Positions 10,310 to 24,565 of a stretch of DNA of 50,587 nt are shown here, one piece after another. The notes under the pieces were generated by a model. That model did no database searches. It was not told the DNA's origin and was given only the letters and a program-made list of their open reading frames with translations. The stretch is from positions 1-50,587 of the forward strand of contig JACGUG010000006.1 in assembly GCA_024256285.1 (NCBI GenBank). The letters run 5' to 3'. Within the stretch, counting starts at the first letter, position 1. Each line of letters begins with the position of its first letter. Source of the stretch: an archaeon (GTDB taxonomy: Archaea > Thermoproteota > Nitrososphaeria > Nitrososphaerales > JACAEJ01). A program made the position numbers and the translations under genes.

Positions 10310-11101
10310 ATGACAAAAATATCCGTAAACGGCATCGATATCAATTACCAAGAAGAAGGGGCAGGTTTTCCCGTAATCTTAATCCATGGTCTGTCGGACG
10401 ATTCCACTTTATGGGCCCCCTTGATGCCGGAATTTTCCAGACATTACTGGGCCATCGCTCTGGATGTCCGGGGTCATGGGCACTCCGGAAAACCAGATAT
10501 GCCTTATTCAATCCAGCTATTCTCCGAAGACCTTTTAGGGTTCCTCAAAAAATTGGAGATCCCACAGGCTCACCTGCTAGGCCTTTCCATGGGAGGAGCC
10601 GTAGCCCAGCAGTTCGCACTTGACCATCCAGAAAAAATTCGTTCTCTCATTCTGCTTTCAACTTTCAGTTATAATGATTCTGATCTTCGGGATACCTTCA
10701 AAATGCTTCGAAAAAGCTTAGTCAGGGGTGGATTCTCTGCTTTCTTCGACGAAGCAGTTAAACTAGTGGTTACCCCTGAGTTCGCCTCCGCCAATGCCGA
10801 TGCCATTGCAGAAATGAAAGAGGAAAGTGTCAGGATCAATTCTCCTACAGCCATCCTTCACGCCATCGATGCCTGCATGGACTTCGATGTGAAAGATAGG
10901 ATGTCCCAGATCTCGCATCCCACACTGATCATCTCTGGAAGGAAGGATGTATTAACCTCGCCCCATCTAGGAGAACAGATCCATCGATCTATCAAGGGTT
11001 CGGAGTGGAAGATCATGGAAGGAGTAGGACATAACCTGCTTATTCCTGAAAAGACCTCAGAACTGGCACGGATCATCCTGGAATTTTTGGGATGTCATTG
11101 A
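10310..11101 (+). CDS. Alpha/beta hydrolase fold protein
   Basis: VILIHGLSDDSTLW, LLGLSMGGAVAQQFALDHPEKIRSLILLS (nucleophile elbow GLSMGG), GVGHNLLIPEKTSEL catalytic His. Confidence 0.93.
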   Translation: MTKISVNGIDINYQEEGAGFPVILIHGLSDDSTLWAPLMPEFSRHYWAIALDVRGHGHSGKPDMPYSIQLFSEDLLGFLKKLEIPQAHLLGLSMGGAVAQQFALDHPEKIRSLILLSTFSYNDSDLRDTFKMLRKSLVRGGFSAFFDEAVKLVVTPEFASANADAIAEMKEESVRINSPTAILHAIDACMDFDVKDRMSQISHPTLIISGRKDVLTSPHLGEQIHRSIKGSEWKIMEGVGHNLLIPEKTSELARIILEFLGCH

Positions 11102-11213
11102 ACCAAGGATATCATGTAGTGCTGCAATAATTCTCGAACTCAGATCTTCTACAACTTGGATTATTACTTTGCCATCGTTGAGTATTTTAACCTGATATGC
11201 CCATAGAAATAAC

Positions 11214-11414
11214 GTGAGCAAATTGCTAAGCAAAACTGAGAGAGAATTCTTGATAGGTAAAGCAGTGAGCTATGGGCATAAGAGAAAGCTAATCCATACC
11301 ATCAGAAAGAAGGTCAAGACTTTCTTCATGCTTGAATTACCTTTAATCCAGAACAGCCCTTATGACAAGATCGTTACTGAAATCAGTAACAATGTTACTA
11401 AAAACAGTAACTAA
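11214..11414 (+). CDS. Small conserved-looking archaeal hypothetical protein
   Basis: 66 aa with a GTG start: LSKTEREFLIGKAVSYGHKRKLIHTIRKKVKTFFMLELPLIQ...; composition typical of small archaeal proteins; no family named. Confidence 0.5.
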   Translation: MSKLLSKTEREFLIGKAVSYGHKRKLIHTIRKKVKTFFMLELPLIQNSPYDKIVTEISNNVTKNSN

Positions 11415-11471
11415 AAGGAGAGTTGATAAAAGAGGCTCCAATAACGGTAAGTCTCCTCATACATCAAAAGA

Positions 11472-11547
11472 TGGGGTCGGTGGGATTTGAACCCACGATC
11501 GCTACCGCCCCAGGGTAGAATCCTTGACCAAGCTAGACGACGACCCC
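11472..11547 (-). tRNA. tRNA-Pro (anticodon GGG)
   Basis: Reverse complement GGGGTCG TC GTCTAGCTTGGTCAAGGATT CTACC CTGGGGC GGTAG CGATC GTGGG TTCAAAT CCCAC CGACCCC A folds as a cloverleaf; anticodon loop CTGGGGC. No intron. Confidence 0.95.
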
Positions 11548-11583
11548 TATAAATCCGTCATAAGATTGATAATTTAATTAATT

Positions 11584-13011
11584 TTATGAATCTTTATCTA
11601 TCGTCAACAATCTATCTGAACTCAACAGTCTGACCAACTCTTTCGCCATCCATGGCATAGATAAAAACTCGACATTTTCATCCCCAAGATGAATTTCATA
11701 GGTATCCACCATATCGTCTAAAAGACCTGGTGCTATGCCCAAGCCTCTTTTTTTATGAAGCAAAAGATTGAAGAAATCATCTATGCCCTTGATCCTCCTC
11801 TCCGTCAAAGCATAAAGCCTGGCATCATCGCCCAGCCAGATCAATTTCGATCTTTTAAGATTCTTGGCGATGAACTTCCTTGAATCCTCGTATCTGAAGA
11901 CCTCTGGACCCTTTTTATCTTCTATCTCGGGTTGCTCAAGGCTCTCCATCAAGAAGATAAAGGCACTCTCCTCCTTCTCGTCTGTAGCGCAAGTAGCCCT
12001 AAGGACTTTGAAGTCATAAAGATCGAATTGCTTTAGAATATGGTTGAGACTCCTCTTCAACTGACCCCAAAGAACATCTACGCTTCTTTTACTATGCTTG
12101 AACTTTAAGGTTACAAGATTTCTCATCAGTTCACTCTTCTCGATTTTATCCAGACGACCTTTTTCGCCTATGAAGTATCTCAAGCTCGGCTTCTCCAAGA
12201 ATGCCCTCGATGCTAAAATAAACTCGGCGAGCTTCTTTGGCGAAATCGCGTTTCCAAGGTTCCTCCTAGAATCTACAGGATCGAGTATTATCACGCTAGC
12301 CTTTAGGAATCTTTTCTTAAGGTCTTCATCTATCTTTTCTAAACTTATCACTTCTCCCTCCATCCATCTTGATGTAGACTTGAGGGTGGAAAGGAAGGAC
12401 CCATACTTTAAACACAAGACCTCACAGACGTACCCGCTGAAGCCTTGTATGGCTATCTCTGCGCCATAGACCCCCACTCCCTTCATGAACTTTTTGAGCA
12501 ACCTCGCCTCTCTTCGAAGACTGTCGTTCAATTCTTCTGTCATGAATATGGTATGGTAAGGAGACCTATCTGCTGCACTCTTCCACTCACCCTTCTTCAC
12601 ATCGTAGCAGGGAACGACGTTGACTCCAACATCTTCGATGTAAGCCTCTACGTATGGATGCTCGGCGTATCTCAATATCGGTTCATAGTCTTTCATCGAC
12701 TCCAGAGCAACATCTAAACCGTACTTTTTTAGGTCTGCTTTGTCCAAGCTCTTTGGAAATCTAACGAAGATGTCTATGTCTGCCTCCCCCTTCAGCCAAG
12801 TGCCTTTTGCATAAGACCCTCCCAGCACCACATCTGGTTTAAATCTGCTCTTCGATGCCACTTTTGAAACTCTCTGAAGAGCAAGAGAAGCTATGGCTTT
12901 TACATGGTTGATCTCTCCTTCTGCTGGCTCTACGATCTTCAAGGCATCCGATATTACCTTACTCAATTCATTGGATATATCAGTCCACCCCGAACTGGAA
13001 GGTATGAACAT
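11584..13011 (-). CDS. cca: CCA-adding enzyme (archaeal class I tRNA nucleotidyltransferase)
   Basis: VVLGGSYAKGTWLKGEADIDIFVRFP nucleotidyltransferase motif, YDVKKGEWKSAADRSPYHT, GVYGAEIAIQGFSGYVCEVL. Confidence 0.95.
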   Translation of the reverse strand: MFIPSSSGWTDISNELSKVISDALKIVEPAEGEINHVKAIASLALQRVSKVASKSRFKPDVVLGGSYAKGTWLKGEADIDIFVRFPKSLDKADLKKYGLDVALESMKDYEPILRYAEHPYVEAYIEDVGVNVVPCYDVKKGEWKSAADRSPYHTIFMTEELNDSLRREARLLKKFMKGVGVYGAEIAIQGFSGYVCEVLCLKYGSFLSTLKSTSRWMEGEVISLEKIDEDLKKRFLKASVIILDPVDSRRNLGNAISPKKLAEFILASRAFLEKPSLRYFIGEKGRLDKIEKSELMRNLVTLKFKHSKRSVDVLWGQLKRSLNHILKQFDLYDFKVLRATCATDEKEESAFIFLMESLEQPEIEDKKGPEVFRYEDSRKFIAKNLKRSKLIWLGDDARLYALTERRIKGIDDFFNLLLHKKRGLGIAPGLLDDMVDTYEIHLGDENVEFLSMPWMAKELVRLLSSDRLLTIDKDS

Positions 13012-13546
13012 CGCTGTATATGGGACCTTTCGGAGTCAGATCGCTCTTCTTGAGCTTCAGAGACATTATTGTTTCTTCGCCGAAGGCTTGACTCTCGTAC
13101 TCCTTTATCACATCTAGCAATCTATCCCTGTTCTTCCCACTCTTCACTCTAGAGATGGTGACATGTGGTTGAAAGCCTCTTCTATCACTGCGCACAAGGC
13201 CTTTCAACCTCTCTTCCACTGTATTCGCTACATTGAACAGATCGTCTCTACAGCTCTTCTCTACGCCTACCCAGATCACGGAGACTCTACGAGGACTTGG
13301 AAAGACCCCCATCCCTTTATAAGCTATATGCAAGGGTCTGAATCTGACACTCTTTAATGAGTTTATAATTTTTGTTGTCAAAGCTTCGTTTATCTCTCCG
13401 AAGAACTTGACGGTGAAGTGTAGATTGTTGGGCTCTACGAGCTTTATGTCGGCTTCTGTCTTTCTAAGCTTGTCTTGAACTTCTTCGATCAACCTGACAG
13501 TCCTTTCATCTCCTACATCTAGAGCAAGGAAAGACCTCATCGACAT
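12980..13546 (-). CDS. thpR: RNA 2',3'-cyclic phosphodiesterase (2H family)
   Basis: Two 2H-type motifs: NLHFTVKFFGEI and QPHVTISRVK; MRSFLALDVGDE N-terminus; overlaps cca start. Confidence 0.93.
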   Translation of the reverse strand: MSMRSFLALDVGDERTVRLIEEVQDKLRKTEADIKLVEPNNLHFTVKFFGEINEALTTKIINSLKSVRFRPLHIAYKGMGVFPSPRRVSVIWVGVEKSCRDDLFNVANTVEERLKGLVRSDRRGFQPHVTISRVKSGKNRDRLLDVIKEYESQAFGEETIMSLKLKKSDLTPKGPIYSDVHTFQFGVD

Positions 13547-13667
13547 CCCCAGTTACTACTATACTGGCCCTTTTTTTATTTTTGCAAACTTTAAAAAGAG
13601 GCATCGATCGTTTGTAAGGTTGTCAAGAGATTTTGTGGAGGATTTCTATAGGTAAAAGGGGTTTAAC

Positions 13668-14072
13668 TTGAAAATCCTACCTTTTTTAAAAGAATTAAAG
13701 GTAACTGTAGAAGCTTATGTCAACCCATCTGAAGATGTCGATAAAGTGAAAACTTCTATCCGAAACCTGATCAAGCACATAGAGCCAGATTTCTCACAAG
13801 ATAAAATCGTAACTACTTCGACAAAAGATGAGAAGAGCTTATATTTTATCTATGAGCGGATAAGGGCGAAGCAGACATTGGCTGTAGTGCGCAGGTTGCT
13901 TTTGAGGCATATGAATCAGGATACTACATGGCTTATCTTCAATAAACAGGCTGCATTCGTAGGGTCTGTCAACGTCTGTGAAGAAGAGAGCGAGCCGCCT
14001 CTAGGCCCCATAAAGCTCGTCATACAAAGCCCTTATCTCGGTGAATTTATAGATTGGTTAGCTCCAGAGTGA
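13668..14072 (+). CDS. UPF0201 family protein
   Basis: KVTVEAYVNPSEDVDKVKTSIRNLI N-terminus and LGPIKLVIQSPYLGEFIDWLAPE C-terminus match the UPF0201 pattern; start probably TTG. Confidence 0.75.
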   Translation: MKILPFLKELKVTVEAYVNPSEDVDKVKTSIRNLIKHIEPDFSQDKIVTTSTKDEKSLYFIYERIRAKQTLAVVRRLLLRHMNQDTTWLIFNKQAAFVGSVNVCEEESEPPLGPIKLVIQSPYLGEFIDWLAPE

Positions 14073-14076
14073 TTTC

Positions 14077-14871
14077 ATGGCTTTAGTCGGTCTATCTTCC
14101 CTCTACATCTTCTTAAAAGGGGAGCCTTTTGAAGATGTAATAAAAGAGGTACAGTCTGAGAGAGAAGGTTCCCAGAAACCAGATATCTGGGAGATAGTCG
14201 ATGAAGGCCATCACTCTCTTACTCGTAAAAGGGTCAGAATGATTCAGGATCTGAGTTCACAGGGATATACCTTCACCATCCATTCTCCCTACAGTAGTAC
14301 AAATATAGCAGATCTGGATAGTGGCAGACGCCGTGAGTCATTAGTCAAGCTTAAGAAGTCCATAGAGTCGGCAGCTGAAGCTGAGGCTAAAGCCCTTGTT
14401 CTGCACCCTGGTCTGAAAGCAAGGGATAAAGATCAGACCATGGCTGAGAGGTTGAATGAAGAGTCGATCTTAACTCTTTACGACTATGCCGAGTCTTCAG
14501 GTATAGTTCTTGCCTTGGAGAATATGAACCCTGCTACCCAGCATTTCATGACCAAGCCAAGAGATTTTGAAGAGTTCTTTGAGAGAAATAAAGTTCGTCT
14601 AAAGATGGTCTTCGATGTAGGGCATGCATACATAGGATCACTTGTAGACGAATTCATATCAAAGCTTTCAGATAGGTTCATCACAGTTCACTTTCACGAT
14701 AATAAAGGTGATAGGGATGAGCACTTAGGGATAGGGGATGGCTCCATCGATTGGAGAGGGGTTACATCTCAACTCATAAGGCTGGACTTTAGGGGCATGT
14801 ATATAGTAGAGTCTGTTGTAAAACCTTACGAGTCTGTAGCAAAATTAAAGGAGATGCTGGAACCATTTTAA
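14077..14871 (+). CDS. Sugar phosphate isomerase/epimerase-like (xylose isomerase-like / AP endonuclease 2 TIM barrel)
   Basis: FTIHSPYSSTNIADLD, LVLHPGLKARDKDQ, LALENMNPA, LKMVFDVGHAYIG, VHFHDNKGDRDEHLGIGDGSIDWRGV. Confidence 0.9.
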   Translation: MALVGLSSLYIFLKGEPFEDVIKEVQSEREGSQKPDIWEIVDEGHHSLTRKRVRMIQDLSSQGYTFTIHSPYSSTNIADLDSGRRRESLVKLKKSIESAAEAEAKALVLHPGLKARDKDQTMAERLNEESILTLYDYAESSGIVLALENMNPATQHFMTKPRDFEEFFERNKVRLKMVFDVGHAYIGSLVDEFISKLSDRFITVHFHDNKGDRDEHLGIGDGSIDWRGVTSQLIRLDFRGMYIVESVVKPYESVAKLKEMLEPF

Positions 14872-14983
14872 CCATCTAACGATTCGTTGGCATAATGATT
14901 TGATTAAAGATTGTCAGTAAAAAACCTAAAAGTTACGTTGCCCTCAAGCTTTTAATATCTCCATTCTGTTATAGTCACTGGCG

Positions 14984-15292
14984 ATGGTCTTGTCTGAAGA
15001 AGCAAAACTCGAAGAACTTCGTAAAGAGATTATCGATCTCTGTCAGAGGGTTAATAAAAGGATTAGAGAGTTGGGCGATGTCGATATCATGACCTACCGC
15101 TCAGACCCTGTTATCAAAGGTTTGCAGGACGATATCTGCAAAATCTACCGCAGTGCTGTAAGGTCATGTAAGACTTATGGCGAAGCCTCAGGGATCTGCA
15201 AACTCTTCATGAGTGAACCTGGCTGTCTTACTCAATTGATGCTATCAGAGGAAGTCGCATGCTTTGTAGAAGCTGAGGAAGAGGAGGAATAA
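14984..15292 (+). CDS. Hypothetical protein
   Basis: 102 aa with multiple Cys residues and an acidic tail; no family recognised. Confidence 0.55.
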   Translation: MVLSEEAKLEELRKEIIDLCQRVNKRIRELGDVDIMTYRSDPVIKGLQDDICKIYRSAVRSCKTYGEASGICKLFMSEPGCLTQLMLSEEVACFVEAEEEEE

Positions 15293-15357
15293 CCTCTGAA
15301 TATTTTTATTTTATGAAAAATATTTTAGGCAAGAATAGTCCAAAACTCTAATCATCT

Positions 15358-16287
15358 TTAAACTCGCTCATCTGGGTAGGGGACTTCTATTACGTCTAGA
15401 TCAGACGCAGCTATAACATTTGGATGTATCTTTAAGGCTTGAGACACCAACTTACTCACATTGCTGTACCTTGCACTGAAATGAGTAAGAACGAGTAACT
15501 TTGCTCCAGCATCTTTTGCTAATTGGGCTGCTTCTACGCATGTTGAGTGCATGTTCTCCTTCGCTTTGTCCTGATACTCTTCCCCATAAGTTGAGTCGAA
15601 TACGATCACATCGGCGTTAGAGAAAAGTTTGGATAGAAGAGGACTCGGTCTAGTGTCCCCAGATATGCCTATCTTTCTCCCTGGGCGTTTCGGTCCTAAG
15701 ACCTGATCTGGGGTGACTATCTTGTCTCCAATGGTTACGCTCTCACCACGTTGTAAGGTCGACCACAGTCTCCCCTTTGGTACGCCAAGTTTTGATGCCT
15801 TCTCAGGATAAAATACTCCTTGTCTATCGAACTCTTTCAATAGATATGAGTAAGACCTTACAGAATGCTCAGATCGGCAAGCTTCAATTACATAATCCTT
15901 CTCTCTCACAACTACCCCTCTTTTGACCTCATGGACAACGATCTGGAATGTAAGACCGAATTTTAGGTATCTTATGTTATGCCTCAAAAATCCTATGGTC
16001 CCTCTCGGCCCGTAGATATCTAAGGGTCTATCCCTATTGAGTAGAGACATAGTTTGTAAAAGACCGAGGAGACCGAGTATATGATCGCCATGAAAATGGG
16101 TGATGAATATCTTCGTTATCCTACTGAATCCGATGCCTGCCTTGATCATCTGCCTTTGCGTTCCTTCACCCACATCGAACAGCAGTATCTCTTTGCCTCT
16201 CATCAATGCTACAGAAGTCAAACCTCTTTCAGGTGTGGGGATCGAGGAGGAAGTCCCAAGAAATATGAGTCTCAATTGACAGATCAT
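15358..16287 (-). CDS. rnz: Ribonuclease Z
   Basis: LIFLGTSSSIPTPERGLTSVAL, LLFDVGEGTQRQMIKAG, IFITHFHGDHILGLLGLLQTM, VFDSTYGEE. Confidence 0.96.
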   Translation of the reverse strand: MICQLRLIFLGTSSSIPTPERGLTSVALMRGKEILLFDVGEGTQRQMIKAGIGFSRITKIFITHFHGDHILGLLGLLQTMSLLNRDRPLDIYGPRGTIGFLRHNIRYLKFGLTFQIVVHEVKRGVVVREKDYVIEACRSEHSVRSYSYLLKEFDRQGVFYPEKASKLGVPKGRLWSTLQRGESVTIGDKIVTPDQVLGPKRPGRKIGISGDTRPSPLLSKLFSNADVIVFDSTYGEEYQDKAKENMHSTCVEAAQLAKDAGAKLLVLTHFSARYSNVSKLVSQALKIHPNVIAASDLDVIEVPYPDERV

Positions 16288-16431
16288 CTGCCTCCTTTAA
16301 ATCTGACCATATATGTATGATTTACATTAATAAATTGTTGATGTGTGGCGTCTTTTATTATCGTTTTTATTATCAAAGGTAACAATGGAAAAACTAAAAA
16401 GCCCGTAAGACGATTTTATTCTAGATATCTT

Positions 16432-17181
16432 ATGCTTAAAAAAATTGAGATCGTTGAGAGAGAAGGCATTAAGATAGATGAGCCAACGGTTATAGAAGGT
16501 TTTCCAGATGTAGGCTTGGTGGGGGTCATAGCATCGTCTTACTTGGTGGATAAGTTAGAATTGGTTGAGGTAGCCCATATAGAATCTGCGCTCTTCCCTC
16601 CTGTCATGGTGCTTCATAAAGGGATTCTCACAGAGCCTGTTAGGATGTTTAGCAATGGAAAGATAATCGTCGTTACATCTGAAATCGCCATACCCCCAAA
16701 AGCGATATACGATCTTGCTGATGTGCTTTCAGACTGGTTCAAAGAGAAGAAGGCCAAACTCGTCGTCTCTTTAAGTGGCATCCCCGTTCAAAATAGAATG
16801 GAGATCGATACCCCTTCAGTCTATGGTGTTGGAAATAGTGAGAAGTGGATGAATATATTTAAGAAAAATGATATAGAAGTTATGGAAGAGGGATTTATGG
16901 CGGGTATCTATGCTTTACTCTTAAAAGGGTGCTTGAAAAGAGGTATACCAGCCATCGCCTTCCTCTCCCAATCTTTTCTAAATTACCCCGATCCCGGGGC
17001 TGCTGCATCGGCAATACTGTCCCTTAACAAGATTCTAAAGTTGGATGTAGATGTAAAACCTTTGCTTGAAAAGGCTGATGAAATCAGGGTGAAGGCGAGA
17101 GATCTGATGAAACAGGCTCAGGGCACTATGGGGGCTGTGAGAAAACCTTTAGAGAGGGAGATTCCGATAATGTACCATTAA
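16432..17181 (+). CDS. PAC2 (proteasome assembly chaperone 2) family protein; ORF opens at 16345 but a start at 16432 is more plausible
   Basis: PTVIEGFPDVGLVGVIASSYLVDKL, DLADVLSDWF, YPDPGAAASAILSLNKILKLDVDVKPLLEKADEI. Confidence 0.9.
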   Translation: MLKKIEIVEREGIKIDEPTVIEGFPDVGLVGVIASSYLVDKLELVEVAHIESALFPPVMVLHKGILTEPVRMFSNGKIIVVTSEIAIPPKAIYDLADVLSDWFKEKKAKLVVSLSGIPVQNRMEIDTPSVYGVGNSEKWMNIFKKNDIEVMEEGFMAGIYALLLKGCLKRGIPAIAFLSQSFLNYPDPGAAASAILSLNKILKLDVDVKPLLEKADEIRVKARDLMKQAQGTMGAVRKPLEREIPIMYH

Positions 17182-17195
17182 TAAATAGGATACTT

Positions 17196-17612
17196 ATGTG
17201 GAGGGGAAGAAGGTTGTCAGAATGGATTGATGAATTCTTAGAGCAGGCTTACAGTGAACTAATGCGCCCTTCTTGGGATGCTATTGAAAAATGCTTAGAG
17301 CCACTCGTCAACATCGAAGATAGAGAGGATGAGATAGTTGTTACTGTTGATCTGCCTTATGTTGAGGATAAGAACGATATAAGCATAGACATAGCTGAAG
17401 ACTCGCTCGAGATACGTGCGGAGATCAAGAAGGCCATTAGATGGGAGAGGTGGGGAACTGTCCAGAAGCGTATCTGGTTTAAATCTTTTAGGAAGTTCAT
17501 AAAGCTTCCAAGTAAAGTCGATCCTGAAAAATCTAGGGCAACATTTAGAAGAGGCATATTAGAGATATCTCTTCCTAAGGTTAGAAGAAGGTTTACAATA
17601 AAGATACAGTGA
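17196..17612 (+). CDS. Hsp20/alpha-crystallin family small heat shock protein
   Basis: PLVNIEDREDEIVVTVDLPYVEDKNDISIDIAEDSLEIRAE ... F.KFIKLPSKVDPEKSRATFRRGILEISLPK. Confidence 0.88.
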   Translation: MWRGRRLSEWIDEFLEQAYSELMRPSWDAIEKCLEPLVNIEDREDEIVVTVDLPYVEDKNDISIDIAEDSLEIRAEIKKAIRWERWGTVQKRIWFKSFRKFIKLPSKVDPEKSRATFRRGILEISLPKVRRRFTIKIQ

Positions 17613-17632
17613 GTCTTAAGATTCCAGTAACA

Positions 17633-17655
17633 AAATATTTATATATAACATTTGA
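17633..17655 (+). promoter_or_regulatory. Candidate archaeal BRE/TATA promoter for the rRNA operon
   Basis: ATTTATATATAACA TATA-like box in the intergenic leader upstream of 16S. Confidence 0.5.
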
Positions 17656-17786
17656 TATATTATTGAATTTGCGTATTATATGGCGGCGTTAGGGTCAAGC
17701 TTATGGGCCGAGCCCTGCGCGATGCAACTCCTAACCTCCAAATGCGCGAACATCGATGGAGATTCAACATAAGTTGGATCCAACAT

Positions 17787-17817
17787 GGGTCGTGTGCCCT
17801 CGCAAAAGTCAACCGTA
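17787..17817 (+). other. 5' strand of the 16S rRNA processing stem (bulge-helix-bulge-like)
   Basis: GGGTCGTGTGCC C TCGC AAA AGTCAACCGTA pairs with 19334-19363 (TACGGTTGGCT GCGA AGA GGCACACGAACC): 11-bp helix with one G-U, 4-bp TCGC/GCGA core, 3-nt bulge on each strand, 12-bp outer helix with one G-U; one extra unpaired C. Confidence 0.8.
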
Positions 17818-17823
17818 CCTTCG

Positions 17824-19325
<1,502 letters not shown>

Positions 19326-19333
19326 AGAAAGAA

Positions 19334-19363
19334 TACGGTTGGCTGCGAAGAGGCACACGAACC
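19334..19363 (+). other. 3' strand of the 16S rRNA processing stem
   Basis: Pairs with 17787-17817 as described there. Confidence 0.8.
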
Positions 19364-19427
19364 ATCTAGATGCAACTCAACAGTATGTTGTTGGGTGAAG
19401 GGCGTAGTGAGTTCTACTCACGATTAC

Positions 19428-19464
19428 CGCCATGCATAGTTGCGTAAGCATTTATGGAAGATTC
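19428..19464 (+). other. 5' strand of the 23S rRNA processing stem
   Basis: CGCCATGCATAGT TGCG ... TTATGGAAGATTC pairs with 22521-22556 (GAATCTCCCATAA GGG CGCA AAA ACTATGCATGGCG): 13-bp perfect helix, 4-bp TGCG/CGCA core with an AAA bulge, and a 13-nt distal helix with 12 matches. Confidence 0.8.
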
Positions 19465-22520
<3,056 letters not shown>

Positions 22521-22556
22521 GAATCTCCCATAAGGGCGCAAAAACTATGCATGGCG
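22521..22556 (+). other. 3' strand of the 23S rRNA processing stem
   Basis: Pairs with 19428-19464 as described there. Confidence 0.8.
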
Positions 22557-22605
22557 ACCCGATATGCCCCAAAACTCTACCGAACTTTCTCCTTAAAGTA
22601 CTGTT

Positions 22606-23652
22606 TTAGAGGTCTTCGAATAGAACAGTTCTGTTCAACTCTCCAACTATAGGTATCTTATATCCACAATAGATGCATCCTTTATGCTCATCCAAGTACC
22701 AACCAGTGATATCCCAACCAATCCTCCTCACAACTATCTTACCACATCCAGGACAGTACGTATGCTCCAATCTATGACCAGGGACGTTTCCTACATAGAC
22801 ATACCTTAATCCAACCTTTTTGGCTACATTATGGTGTCTCTCTAAAGTTTCAAGGGGTGTAGGATGAAGGTGCATAAGTTTGTAATTGGGTTGAAACCTC
22901 AAGAAGTGGAGGGGCACATCAGGACCAAGATTTTCGTAGATCCATCTAGATAGCTTTCTTGCCTCTTCAAGATCGTCGCCTATCTTCGGAACTACTAGGT
23001 CGGTTATCTCTACATGAATCCTTGTCTTATCCCTGATATCCAATAATGTCTGGAAGATGGGGTCGGCGTTTGAAACTCCAGCATACCTCTTAAGAAAGCC
23101 GGTCTCACCATTTCCCTTGAAGTCTACTGTTATGCAGTCAAGAAATTCTTTCATCATCCTTACAGCATCTGGTGTGCAGTAGCCATTCGATACAAATATA
23201 TTGACCAACCCTTTATCTCTGGCGATTACTCCAACATCATGGGCAAATTCGATGAATATCGTGGGCTCGTTGTATGTATAGGCAACACCTTGGCATCCGT
23301 AATCTTCTGCTAACTTCACTACCTCCTCTGGGGTTACATCCGTGCCTTCGACCTTCCTACGCTGGCTCATATCATAATTCTGGCAATAATGGCAGAGCCA
23401 GTTACAGCCTGTAGTACCGATCGAGAAGACCTTAGAGCCTGGCATATAATGAATTATAGGCTTCTTCTCTATGGGGTCTACATGAGCTGCCATGACCTTG
23501 CCGTAAACCGATAGGTGCAACTTGCCACCTATATTCTGTCTCACGCCACAGAACCCTATCTTGCCTTCAGGGATACTGCAGTAGCGGGCACAGGCAGTGC
23601 ACTTCACCCTATCATCAGGCAATCGCTCATATAGTACAGCCTCTTTGATCAA
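22606..23652 (-). CDS. amrS: AmmeMemoRadiSam system radical SAM enzyme
   Basis: [43 protein letters not shown] (CxxxCxxC-type cluster), [10 protein letters not shown], and C-terminal zinc-ribbon-like Cys pairs. Confidence 0.93.
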   Translation of the reverse strand: MIKEAVLYERLPDDRVKCTACARYCSIPEGKIGFCGVRQNIGGKLHLSVYGKVMAAHVDPIEKKPIIHYMPGSKVFSIGTTGCNWLCHYCQNYDMSQRRKVEGTDVTPEEVVKLAEDYGCQGVAYTYNEPTIFIEFAHDVGVIARDKGLVNIFVSNGYCTPDAVRMMKEFLDCITVDFKGNGETGFLKRYAGVSNADPIFQTLLDIRDKTRIHVEITDLVVPKIGDDLEEARKLSRWIYENLGPDVPLHFLRFQPNYKLMHLHPTPLETLERHHNVAKKVGLRYVYVGNVPGHRLEHTYCPGCGKIVVRRIGWDITGWYLDEHKGCIYCGYKIPIVGELNRTVLFEDL

Positions 23653-23769
23653 TCTACCATTATCACAAGATAATCAATTAATGACATTGGTTATATTGAG
23701 TTTTTGGATGTCTTCGGCATATATAAATAAACTACAAGAAATTTAATATAATAGTGGCCTCTTAAGTGG

Positions 23770-24261
23770 GTGAATTTACAAATGCATGTCTGGATAATGA
23801 TCTCTGCAAAAAGGGCTAGCCTTGACGTTGGGAAGTTGATTCGGGACAGTCTTAACCTTGATGCTATCGAGGTCTTAGGTCTATACGATGTAGTCGTTAG
23901 GGCAGATGTCGAAAGTCTCAACGATCTTTGGGAAAATCATATCTCATTGATCAACTCTCTTCCTCTGGTCGGCGGTTGCACAACTTACCTCTCTCTCTAC
24001 GAGAGGACAAGGAAGATATATCGAAGGCCGTCGGCATTTATTCTTATCAAAGCTGCACAGTCTGAACATATAGAAATCCAAGATAAAATCTTCAATATAG
24101 AGGAAGTCCAAAAAGTTGACATCGTTCTTGGCGCTTATGATATGATCGCTGAAGTCACCACAAATTCGATATCTAGTCTTTTCAAAGTCGTTCGCAAAGT
24201 GATGAACGTATCAAGTAACATCCTCAAAACAGTGACTATGGTCACCTTTCCAGAGGAGTAA
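23770..24261 (+). CDS. Tandem Lrp/AsnC ligand-binding (RAM) domain protein lacking an HTH
   Basis: Two RAM-like repeats: DAIEVLGLYDVVVRADVESLNDLWE and VQKVDIVLGAYDMIAEVTTNSISSLFKVV; no DNA-binding domain in the 163 aa. Confidence 0.8.
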   Translation: MNLQMHVWIMISAKRASLDVGKLIRDSLNLDAIEVLGLYDVVVRADVESLNDLWENHISLINSLPLVGGCTTYLSLYERTRKIYRRPSAFILIKAAQSEHIEIQDKIFNIEEVQKVDIVLGAYDMIAEVTTNSISSLFKVVRKVMNVSSNILKTVTMVTFPEE

Positions 24262-24275
24262 TTACAATTACTATC

Positions 24276-24565
24276 GGATGCGTGTCGGCAGTAGCCCTCT
24301 TTCTGTTTTATGCGGGATTCGACTTAGCGACCTACCCAAGTCTCGTGCAGAACTCATCGACTTCTTTTGGTCTTGCTCCACGTGGGTCAACCGTTTCACT
24401 CCTACCCAGAAACCTCAATAATTTATCATCGTGCACTCTGGTTCGGATCTCGTTTCTGTTTTGTTGCCAACCATCTCTGGTTACGCCTCACGGCGCCACG
24501 TTTCTGCATGGAGAGAGGAGCTTCCTCAGGGCATAGCCCCGTAACCCGCTCACCGACTCGCATCC
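24276..24565 (-). ncRNA. rnpB: RNase P RNA
   Basis: Minus strand begins GGATGCGAGTCGG and ends CCGACACGCATCC (P1, 12 of 13 pairs). Contains CR-I-like CCTGAGGAAGCTCC, archaeal-type GTTGACCCACGTGGAGCAAGACCAAA, ACTTGGGTAGGTCGCT and CR-V-like AAAACAGAAAGAGGGCTACTG. Confidence 0.93.

Noticed and set aside
10081-10623. 180-aa ORF overlapping the alpha/beta hydrolase start
   Set aside because: Most of it is an alternative frame of the clearly coding hydrolase.
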